A DNA stretch of 7,983 bases, taken from the NCBI GenBank assembly GCA_900550095.1, contig URRG01000093.1:1-7983 (forward strand), in the 5' to 3' direction. The notes under the pieces were generated by a model. That model was not told the DNA's origin. It saw nothing but the letters and a program-made list of their open reading frames with translations, and searched no databases. Source of the stretch: an uncultured Oscillospiraceae bacterium. Lineage in GTDB: Bacteria; Bacillota; Clostridia; Oscillospirales; Acutalibacteraceae. The first letter of the stretch is position 1, and the number at the start of each line of letters is the position of its first letter. Made by a program: the position numbers and the translations under genes. Of the stretch, positions 1 to 5,006 are shown in pieces.

Positions 1-136
1 TGGTCAAAAGCGGAGTCAGCACACTCCATACATATCCCAAAAAGCTCCGCCGGTATTTCAGCTTGATATCCCGCGATACAAGCTGCGACAGAAGATTTTT
101 ATAGCGGAACAGCGATTTAACTCTCTCTTTCATCAT
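1..136 (-). CDS. ABC-2 type polysaccharide/teichoic acid export permease, N-terminal fragment
   Basis: Only the first 45 codons are present; the gene continues past position 1. The visible protein begins MMKERVKSLFRYKNLLSQ and continues with a RDIKLKYRRSFLGY-type segment, then WSVLTPLL. A basic amphipathic start, an 'LVxRDIKxKYRRSxLGxxWS' block and then the first membrane helix are characteristic of the membrane subunit of ABC-2 exporters (Wzm, TagG, RfbA-like). These move undecaprenyl-linked O-antigen, teichoic acid or other glycans across the membrane together with an ATPase expected downstream. Two ATGs lie back to back (136 and 133). The second has the better spacing from the weak site GTGG at 139-142, so the true start could be 133. 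It follows the glycosyltransferase by 26 bases and is presumably in the same operon. The family call rests on a short but highly typical segment; substrate is unknown. Confidence 0.85.
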   Translation of the reverse strand, partial: MMKERVKSLFRYKNLLSQLVSRDIKLKYRRSFLGYVWSVLTPLLT

Positions 137-162
137 TTCCACTTTTCACACCAGTTCCTTTG

Positions 163-1173
163 CTATTTTATTTTTCTATATATCTTTTCGAGGAATTCAG
201 GATTTACACGAAGGACATGCAGTATCCTTAAAAGGCGGTACCTTTTCCGGCTCCTTATTTCCAGCTGCGGATCTGCCTGCGCTACGCCATTACGAAGCCG
301 CTCCGCCTCTTCCCGGCCGTATTTCCGATCCGGATGATAGAGCAGAAGCACCTTTTCATAGGTCCCCAGAAACATCATGATCCGGATACGTATAAACTCC
401 AGCGCCGCCTCCGGAAGGCCCGTTTCTTTGTATACGGCATAAAAAGAAAGCAGCCTGCTCATTACCATTCCAAGATGCTTTTCCCGTTTTACATAGCTTT
501 TTATGGACACGCTCTGGCTTGCGTTTCCGACCATGTATTGGTAAACATACAGGCCGCCCACCTCTACAGTTTCTGCATTGGCAGAAGGCAAAACCGAATA
601 CTCCGTATCCTCATAAAAAATATGTTCGCTAAGTTTCATATGAAGTTTTTCATAAAAAGCCCGTTTGTAAAAAACGCTGTGGAAGCTGAACCAGCCCGCC
701 GCCGCAGGATACCATCGGGACAGCTCCTGCAGAGAATATACGCGCCCTGGTTCAGGCCCTTCTATAGGATAGGCTTTTGCTTCACCCGTAAGCATGTCCA
801 CCGTATGAAAGGGCGCAAGAAAAACATCCGCCTGAGAACGCCTCAGCAGATCCAAAAGTTTTGGAAGATTCTCCGTTATGACCCAGTCGTCCGCATCTAC
901 CACTTTAAAATACTTTCCTTTTGCAAGAGGAAAGGCTTCATTGATCCCGGAACCGTGTCCCCCGTTTTCCTTGCGCACACAACGAAAAGACTCGGGATAC
1001 TCCGCCGCAAATTCTTCCGCGATCTGCGCTGTGCCGTCGGTGGAACCGTCGTCCACCACTACGACATCCAAATACGGAAGCGAAGAAGGCTCTAAAAAAG
1101 AATTCAGGCATTTGCGGAGATATCGCTCTGCATTATAAGCCGGAACGGCAACTGTCAGCAGCTTTTCACACAC
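163..1173 (-). CDS. Family 2 glycosyltransferase (GT-A fold)
   Basis: Predicted to transfer a sugar from a nucleotide-sugar donor onto a growing surface glycan at the cytoplasmic face of the membrane. From the chosen start the protein is 336 residues. It opens with the GT2 beta-strand TVAVPAYNAE (7-16), then VVVVDDGSTDGT (37-48), ENGGHGSGINEA (69-80), the metal-binding DADD (93-96) and FYEDTEY (186-192), where E188-D189 is the usual ED/catalytic-base motif. The C-terminal third is basic and partly hydrophobic, as in membrane-associated GT2 enzymes, with no clear transmembrane helix. I chose the GTG at 1173 because AAGGAGG lies nine bases upstream (1183-1189) and the GT2 fold starts at once. 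An in-frame ATG at 1236 with its own GGAG would add 21 unconserved-looking residues. It is followed by an ABC-2 glycan exporter, which supports a role in polysaccharide or teichoic-acid-like polymer assembly. Acceptor and donor cannot be told. Confidence 0.9.
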   Translation of the reverse strand: MCEKLLTVAVPAYNAERYLRKCLNSFLEPSSLPYLDVVVVDDGSTDGTAQIAEEFAAEYPESFRCVRKENGGHGSGINEAFPLAKGKYFKVVDADDWVITENLPKLLDLLRRSQADVFLAPFHTVDMLTGEAKAYPIEGPEPGRVYSLQELSRWYPAAAGWFSFHSVFYKRAFYEKLHMKLSEHIFYEDTEYSVLPSANAETVEVGGLYVYQYMVGNASQSVSIKSYVKREKHLGMVMSRLLSFYAVYKETGLPEAALEFIRIRIMMFLGTYEKVLLLYHPDRKYGREEAERLRNGVAQADPQLEIRSRKRYRLLRILHVLRVNPEFLEKIYRKIK

Positions 1174-1182
1174 AAAGACAGT

Positions 1183-1189
1183 CCTCCTT
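1183..1189 (-). promoter_or_regulatory. Strong ribosome binding site deciding the GTG start of the glycosyltransferase
   Basis: AAGGAGG, nine bases before GTG at 1173-1171. It is the best ribosome site near this gene and favours the 336-residue form over the 357-residue form that starts at the upstream ATG (1236). Confidence 0.75.
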
Positions 1190-1282
1190 ACAGCAGTATA
1201 TTCCGTCTCCGGCCAAACCGCCGGTATTTGAAACATGCCCCGCTTCTCCAGAATAAAGCCTGGAATATCGGATACTACTTAC

Positions 1283-1311
1283 AAAAAGCCGCTCCTTTTT
1301 CAAAAAACGGC
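1283..1311 (-). promoter_or_regulatory. Possible attenuator-like hairpin in the glycosyltransferase leader
   Basis: On the minus strand GCCG (1311-1308) can pair with CGGC (1291-1288), with a T-run against an A-run inside and an unpaired GGAG bulge, followed directly by TTTTT (1287-1283). It lies just downstream of the predicted transcription start. Stem plus T-run resembles a weak intrinsic terminator, so partial early termination is conceivable. The stem is short and bulged, so this is only a suggestion. Confidence 0.25.
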
Positions 1312-1331
1312 GCTCCACCTACATCCCTACC

Positions 1332-1360
1332 ATTATAAAGTAGTATATTCTAGATGTCAA
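1332..1360 (-). promoter_or_regulatory. Perfect-consensus sigma-70/sigma-A promoter for the glycan operon
   Basis: On the minus strand TTGACA (1360-1355), a 17-base spacer and TATAAT (1337-1332). Both hexamers match the consensus in full with ideal spacing. Transcription should start near 1325, giving a leader of about 150 bases before the GTG at 1173. This lies in the 321-base gap (1174-1494) between the glycosyltransferase and the upstream membrane protein gene. Apart from this promoter, the leader and some weak dyads I see nothing else in the gap; no convincing terminator separates the two operons. Confidence 0.88.
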
Positions 1361-1494
1361 ATCCTTATCCGAAATGTTGTGAATTCTAACGAATCCTTTT
1401 TGGTCTTTCTTCCCCGGTTCGTAGCTTTACCCTAAAGAGCTCATATAATCAATCTGTCTGAAACCGCCTTTCACAGCGGGAAGCGCGGCTATGC

Positions 1495-2151
1495 TCAGAT
1501 ATGAAACCGCCTGGAAAGCTCCTGCCTGAGGACACGCCCGTCGAAAAGCAGCAAGGCCGCCAGCATAGCCAAGCCCGCAGCGCCCGCAATGAGAGAAGGG
1601 ATGCCCTCGGTAAAAGCGCCGCTCATAAACAGCAGGGACGGCACCACGGAGAGGACCGCTTCCAGCAGATGGCAAACGGCGTATTCTTCAGGAAAAAGCT
1701 TCCTGGCCTTCGCGTATACGAAGGAGCAGGCCAGCGCGCACAAAAGCAGAATGGGCCATACCATGGACACCGACCATCCGCGCCACTCCGTGACGCCGTC
1801 CCAAAAAACAGAGAGCAGAAGAAGAACCACGGACTGCTCTGCGATCAGCCGGGGAACCCGGCCCCTGTGCCGGCAAAGAAGGGGAAAAACGATCCAAAAA
1901 CTCAGGATACCCAAAATCACATACAAGGACCAGAAGCCGCTTTCCGGAAGCATCCGGTTCAACGCCAGACAGCCCGCTCCGGCGGCAACGCTGATCAGAA
2001 GCAATATGCGAAACGCAAGGTTCATACCGCTGAGCCGCCTGGATATATGCGGATATAAAGAGGGCTCCCCCTCTCCCGGCAGCTTTGTCTGACACAGGGG
2101 GCATATGGAGCCTCCTTTTACTGAAACACGACATTTTTCGCAGTATTTCAT
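1495..2151 (-). CDS. Zinc-ribbon polytopic membrane protein (DUF6320-like)
   Basis: A 218-residue protein of unknown function. Residues 4-20 form a C-x2-C-x9-C-x2-C zinc ribbon (Cys4, Cys7, Cys17, Cys20), followed by a short linker. About six hydrophobic helices follow, at roughly 45-67, 72-92, 102-121, 127-147, 157-177 and 184-203, and a short basic tail. The build matches what I recall as DUF6320 of Clostridia; that name is from memory. The start at 2151 is well supported: GGAGG lies at 2163-2159, seven bases upstream, and the ATG overlaps the TGA of the preceding gene (ATGA), indicating translational coupling. Its partners are a condensation-fold acyltransferase and an alpha/beta hydrolase, so it may anchor, sense for or transport the product of these enzymes. 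That is inference. The cytoplasmic zinc ribbon could bind a protein partner or nucleic acid. Confidence 0.8.
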   Translation of the reverse strand: MKYCEKCRVSVKGGSICPLCQTKLPGEGEPSLYPHISRRLSGMNLAFRILLLISVAAGAGCLALNRMLPESGFWSLYVILGILSFWIVFPLLCRHRGRVPRLIAEQSVVLLLLSVFWDGVTEWRGWSVSMVWPILLLCALACSFVYAKARKLFPEEYAVCHLLEAVLSVVPSLLFMSGAFTEGIPSLIAGAAGLAMLAALLLFDGRVLRQELSRRFHI

Positions 2152-3482
2152 TCGGCCGCCTCCATTTCCCGGTCTTCCGATCCGGAGAACGCTTTCTCCG
2201 AAGGAGTACCGACCGGCATCTCTTCTTTCCCGCAGTCGTTGGAGGCCACCGTCACGCTGATCCCAGCTTCCGTGAGACGGCGGAAGAAATGCTTTTCTAT
2301 ATCCGAGCTTATAAAAGGCGATGTAAAGCTCATGCTCAGACAGTCCCCAAACGTGCATGTACATAGCTGCAGCTTATCGGTGGCCGTGCAGATATCAAAA
2401 GATTCCAGGTAGGGCGCAATCTCCTCTGGAACATCGATCCTACCAATATTGGAAAAAGCGGCCGTGCTCCGCATTTCAGAAATACGGTATGCATAATGCA
2501 GGCAGATATCCTTTAAAAAGAGCGGAGTCACCCTGGCGGCTACATTGCGCTCCACCGCCATATAGCCGTTAATGGCCCCGGAAAGGTTCTCTTTGGTCAG
2601 GTTTTTCCGGAAACTCTCCTTCGCCGTTTCTAAAAGCTCCTGAAAATCCGCGGCTCCCTGAGAACAGTCCTGAGATACAAAGGTCATACTGAAAAAATTC
2701 CGGGCTGAATCCGAAGGAAAATACTGCCGCAGGTTCACCGGCACCCCGATCACCAAAGGCCGCTTCCGTTTGCGGTAGGGCATTTCCTCCTGCAAAGCCT
2801 CCATCATACAAGCGCACAGATACACCGAAAGAGTCGCTCCCCACCGGTGAGCCTCCTCCAGCACTTCTCCGGCGCTGGCCGTCCCCGTTATGATCTTCAG
2901 CCGGTTCTCGGGGTATGTATCCCCCCTGAGCCTGTATGCCCGCCGGAATCTGCTTTTCCCTCCGCTCTTTTTCTCGCTGTATTTTTGAAAACTGTCCTTC
3001 GCCATTTGGGACTGGGAGGCGTCGTACTCCAGATACGGCTCCCGAATCCCGTAATGGACGGAAATATAGCTTGCAGCCAGCGCGATCAAAAAACGCATGG
3101 CTCCCGTCCCGTCGGAAAGGACATGGTAAACCTCCAGATTGATCCGGTTCCCGAAATAGGTGACTTCAAAAAGGAAGCCTCCCGTATTTCTGTCATACAA
3201 GCGGCCGCAGGGCTCCTTGTATTCTTCCCGTACAGCAGGGATCGCGCCGCATTCCTCCAGATAATACCAAAAAAAGCCCCGTTTCATAACATAGCGGTAT
3301 ACTCCAAAGGAGGAAAGCGTCCTTTCCAACGCCTTCTGAAGATCCTTTTCACAGACCGCATCTCTCAGCACACAGGAAAACCTAAACACCTGCGTATCTG
3401 TCCCGCTGGCGGCAGCCGGGAAGATCTTCGCCGCGTTGTCCAGCCGCTTCCACGTATAATTATGAACCTGCTTTTCCCGCAT
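2148..3482 (-). CDS. Condensation-fold acyltransferase (alcohol acetyltransferase/PapA-like)
   Basis: A 444-residue soluble protein without signal peptide. The key motif is YHVLSDG at 119-125, the HxxxDG active site of the CoA-dependent acyltransferase/condensation superfamily (chloramphenicol acetyltransferase, PapA5, NRPS condensation, alcohol acetyltransferase). His120 would be the general base and Asp124 structural; the first His of the usual HHxxxDG is Tyr119. Further support is the FRFSCVL strand near 33-39, typical of how these proteins begin, and a SNIGRID segment in the C-terminal half. The family transfers an acyl group from CoA or a carrier to a hydroxyl or amine. The start at 3482 is chosen because GGAGAG (3495-3490) sits seven bases before it; an in-frame TTG at 3497 is less likely. 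The gene overlaps the upstream hydrolase by 23 bases and the downstream membrane protein by 4. Substrates are unknown; an O-acylated lipid or glycan is a guess. Confidence 0.78.
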   Translation of the reverse strand: MREKQVHNYTWKRLDNAAKIFPAAASGTDTQVFRFSCVLRDAVCEKDLQKALERTLSSFGVYRYVMKRGFFWYYLEECGAIPAVREEYKEPCGRLYDRNTGGFLFEVTYFGNRINLEVYHVLSDGTGAMRFLIALAASYISVHYGIREPYLEYDASQSQMAKDSFQKYSEKKSGGKSRFRRAYRLRGDTYPENRLKIITGTASAGEVLEEAHRWGATLSVYLCACMMEALQEEMPYRKRKRPLVIGVPVNLRQYFPSDSARNFFSMTFVSQDCSQGAADFQELLETAKESFRKNLTKENLSGAINGYMAVERNVAARVTPLFLKDICLHYAYRISEMRSTAAFSNIGRIDVPEEIAPYLESFDICTATDKLQLCTCTFGDCLSMSFTSPFISSDIEKHFFRRLTEAGISVTVASNDCGKEEMPVGTPSEKAFSGSEDREMEAAE

Positions 3483-4416
3483 TCTCCATCTCTCCAATGG
3501 TTCCGTCTAAAAAACGTTTGATATAGGCATGACACAGGCGCACGGGTGCAAACCGCGCCGGCAGAGAAAAAAAGCCGTGAAGCATATCCGGGAACCGTTT
3601 CACCCAGACGGTACAGCCGGCCTTTCTGAGTTTTTCTCCAAAAGCCTCCCCTTCATCCCGAAGGGGGTCGTATTCAGCGGTGACGATCAGCGTTTCCGGC
3701 TGCCCGGAAAGCTCCGGCGCCAAAATCGGGGCCACATAGGGACTTTTCCTCAGTTGCGGATCGGGGCTGTACAGCTCCATATATTCCTGGATCTTTTCCG
3801 AAGTGAGAAGATACCCTTCCCCGTTTTCCCGCACGGAGGGAAAAGGGGAAGCGCCCGTATAATCATAATATACGGCCGGATAGATGAGGATCTGTCTCTC
3901 CACTCGGAATTCCCCTCTGGCCGCCGCCAGCAGGCTCACAGCCGCGGAAAGGTTCCCGCCCGCGCTGTCCCCGATCAGTATCACTCCGGGCACACCCCCA
4001 TGGAACAAATCGCTGCGGAGAAAAAGTTCCCTGGCGGCGGCATAACAGTCCTCCAAGCCCGCAGGAAAAGGATGCTCCGGGGCAAGACGGTAATCCACGG
4101 AAACCACCCGGCGGCCTACGGCCTCCGCCAGATCGGCGCAGGTTTTTGAATAGGTGTCGATCGTCCCCGAGACCCAGCCGCCCCCATGGAAAAAGAGCAG
4201 CACCTCTTCCGAACACATGGCCTTAGGATAAAAAATACGCATGGGGACTTCATATCCGTCTCTTGAAAGGACATGATGTTCCCACACCGTATATAAAAGA
4301 GGCAGGGAGGGATGTGTGAGGCTCTGAAAAATCCTCTCCAGGCGGTAGTCCCTGCCCGCAGGCTCCGCATAGGAAAGAGCCCGCAGGGCCAGCGCCATCA
4401 TTTTGGAAATCGCCAT
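3460..4416 (-). CDS. Alpha/beta hydrolase, hormone-sensitive-lipase (GDSAGG) esterase family
   Basis: A 318-residue cytoplasmic carboxylesterase-type hydrolase. It has the oxyanion-hole motif HGGG at 77-80 (FFHGGGWVSG), the conserved DYRLAPEHPFPA block at 108-119, the nucleophile elbow GDSAGG at 149-154 (Ser151), the acid Asp250 in EYDPLRDE, and the catalytic His280 in LHGFF. The full triad is present, so it should be active on short- to medium-chain esters or act as a deacetylase. There is no signal peptide. ATG at 4416 is preferred because GGGAGG (4429-4424) lies seven bases upstream; the in-frame ATG at 4431 would fall almost on the predicted transcription start. First gene of a coupled trio with an acyltransferase and a zinc-ribbon membrane protein. 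A hydrolase paired with an acyltransferase suggests acyl turnover or transfer on a common substrate, which is inference. Confidence 0.9.
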   Translation of the reverse strand: MAISKMMALALRALSYAEPAGRDYRLERIFQSLTHPSLPLLYTVWEHHVLSRDGYEVPMRIFYPKAMCSEEVLLFFHGGGWVSGTIDTYSKTCADLAEAVGRRVVSVDYRLAPEHPFPAGLEDCYAAARELFLRSDLFHGGVPGVILIGDSAGGNLSAAVSLLAAARGEFRVERQILIYPAVYYDYTGASPFPSVRENGEGYLLTSEKIQEYMELYSPDPQLRKSPYVAPILAPELSGQPETLIVTAEYDPLRDEGEAFGEKLRKAGCTVWVKRFPDMLHGFFSLPARFAPVRLCHAYIKRFLDGTIGEMENAGKAGS

Positions 4417-4440
4417 CTTTCCGCCTCCCATTCGTATCTT

Positions 4441-4469
4441 ATTGTAATCATTTCTCCATTGTTTGTAAA
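4441..4469 (-). promoter_or_regulatory. Promoter of the hydrolase-acyltransferase-membrane protein operon
   Basis: On the minus strand TTTACA (4469-4464), a 17-base spacer and TACAAT (4446-4441), each one mismatch from consensus. Transcription should begin near 4434, leaving a short leader of about 18 bases that contains GGGAGG and leads to ATG 4416. It lies just downstream of the HPr terminator, so the trio is a separate transcription unit. No clear operator dyad overlaps it. Confidence 0.75.
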
Positions 4470-4514
4470 TGAAATGGGGCTTTCTTCATAGAATGTTCAC
4501 CTTTTCTTTCCATT

Positions 4515-4569
4515 AAAAAGCAGGAAAAGCCTCTCCCTCAGGCTTTTCAGCCGACGGAGAGGCCTTTCC
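4515..4569 (-). terminator. Intrinsic terminator after the HPr gene (end of the sucrose locus)
   Basis: On the minus strand an outer stem GGAAAGGCCTCTCC (4569-4556) pairs with GGAGAGGCTTTTCC (4536-4523), with one mismatch. An inner GGCTGAAAAGCC hairpin (4552-4541) sits in its loop. A TTTTT tract (4519-4515) follows. It is 15 bases past the HPr stop and separates the sucrose locus from the next operon. Confidence 0.88.
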
Positions 4570-4584
4570 GCAGTGTTGTCAGTG

Positions 4585-4845
4585 TCAGAGCCCGGAAGAA
4601 AAGAACTCCTTTAAAGCCTTTTCCGCCTTTTCTTCTTCTCCGCCTTCCAGAAGGATCCGCAGAGAATCTCCCTGTTTCGCGCCCAGGCTCATAACACTGA
4701 AAAGCCGCTTGGCGTCCGCGGTTTTTTCCCCCTTTTGAAGCCGTATATCCACTTCGGGGAATTCCATTGCCTTTTTTACCAGCATCCCGGCCGGGCGGGC
4801 ATGAAGCCCTACCGGATCCGTAATCACATACTCAAATTCTCTCAT
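4585..4845 (-). CDS. HPr-like PTS phosphocarrier lacking the regulatory Ser46
   Basis: An 86-residue HPr, the normal family length. HPr takes phosphate from PEP-charged enzyme I and passes it to the IIA domains of sugar permeases. The active-site block GLHARPAG is intact, with the phosphorylatable histidine at residue 15. In the second conserved block, KSIMGVMSLG of Bacillus-type HPr is here KRLFSVMSLG, so Arg47 takes the place of regulatory Ser46 (one-residue offset). HPr kinase/phosphorylase should then not be able to phosphorylate it, nor should it act as a CcpA corepressor; this is family knowledge plus inference. ATG 4845 is chosen because of AAGGAG at 4860-4855. It lies 161 bases after scrB with its own likely promoter and is closed by a strong terminator. 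It may be a dedicated carrier for the sucrose PTS or a general PTS paralogue. Confidence 0.92.
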   Translation of the reverse strand: MREFEYVITDPVGLHARPAGMLVKKAMEFPEVDIRLQKGEKTADAKRLFSVMSLGAKQGDSLRILLEGGEEEKAEKALKEFFSSGL

Positions 4846-4888
4846 AGTCTTTCTCTCCTTTTCATCCGGCAATTACTCCGAAAGGCCC

Positions 4889-4906
4889 GGGCGGAGCAAG
4901 CCGCCC
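4889..4906 (-). promoter_or_regulatory. GC-rich leader hairpin upstream of the HPr gene
   Basis: GGGCGG and CCGCCC form a perfect six-base stem around a six-base loop, between the predicted HPr transcription start and its ribosome site. No T-run follows (the next bases are GGGCCTTTCGG), so it is not a standard intrinsic terminator. It could be a pause or RNA-stability element, or a remnant terminator for scrB readthrough. Confidence 0.4.
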
Positions 4907-4914
4907 AACGCCTC

Positions 4915-4950
4915 AAGCGTCAATTAGATATAGAAGCTGTAAAGCGTCAA
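4915..4950. repeat. Direct repeat TTGACGCTT overlapping the HPr promoter
   Basis: The nine-base sequence TTGACGCTT (minus strand) occurs twice, at 4950-4942 and 4923-4915, 27 bases apart start to start. The first copy contains the putative -35 and the second lies at about the transcription start. Further GCGCTT copies follow on the far side of the first (4951-4962). The arrangement could be regulator half-sites, but chance is not excluded in such a short gap. Confidence 0.4.
4923..4950 (-). promoter_or_regulatory. Likely promoter of the HPr gene
   Basis: On the minus strand TTGACG (4950-4945), a 16-base spacer and TCTAAT (4928-4923), each hexamer one mismatch from consensus. Transcription would start near 4916, about 70 bases before ATG 4845. 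It would allow HPr to be made independently of the sucrose genes upstream. Confidence 0.55.
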
Positions 4951-5006
4951 GCGCAAAGCGCACAGGACAGGAAAACAAACGTCTTCCCAAGGCTTGGGCC
5001 GGCATG

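Noticed and set aside
334..1095. A 253-codon open frame on the plus strand
   Set aside because: It runs antisense inside the glycosyltransferase, is rich in Arg, His and Lys, has no family motif, and the minus-strand GT2 motifs are unambiguous.
1381..1396. Near-palindrome GAATTC-TAAC-GAATCC upstream of the consensus promoter
   Set aside because: A six-base dyad with one wobble pair, about 20 bases before the -35; too short and AT-rich to call an operator without conservation data.
1440..1494. Possible terminator after the zinc-ribbon membrane protein
   Set aside because: Only a four-base CCGC/GCGG stem with no T-run could be found, so I do not call one; readthrough into the glycan operon remains possible.
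1427..1675. Minus-strand open frame overlapping the end of the membrane protein gene
   Set aside because: It is a different frame of the same stretch, low in complexity, lacks a ribosome site, and the zinc-ribbon gene accounts for the coding signal.
2152..2364. A 71-residue N-terminal extension of the zinc-ribbon membrane protein
   Set aside because: It would lie wholly inside the acyltransferase gene. GGAGG before ATG 2151, the ATGA overlap and the start of the zinc ribbon all point to the internal start.
2847..3521. A 224-codon plus-strand open frame
   Set aside because: It is antisense to the acyltransferase, has no recognisable domain, and reads as the complement of a GC-rich coding gene.
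4846..5006. CcpA or LacI-type operator in the gap between scrB and HPr
   Set aside because: No TGNAANCGNTNNCA-like palindrome is present; only direct repeats are seen, which do not fit these regulators.
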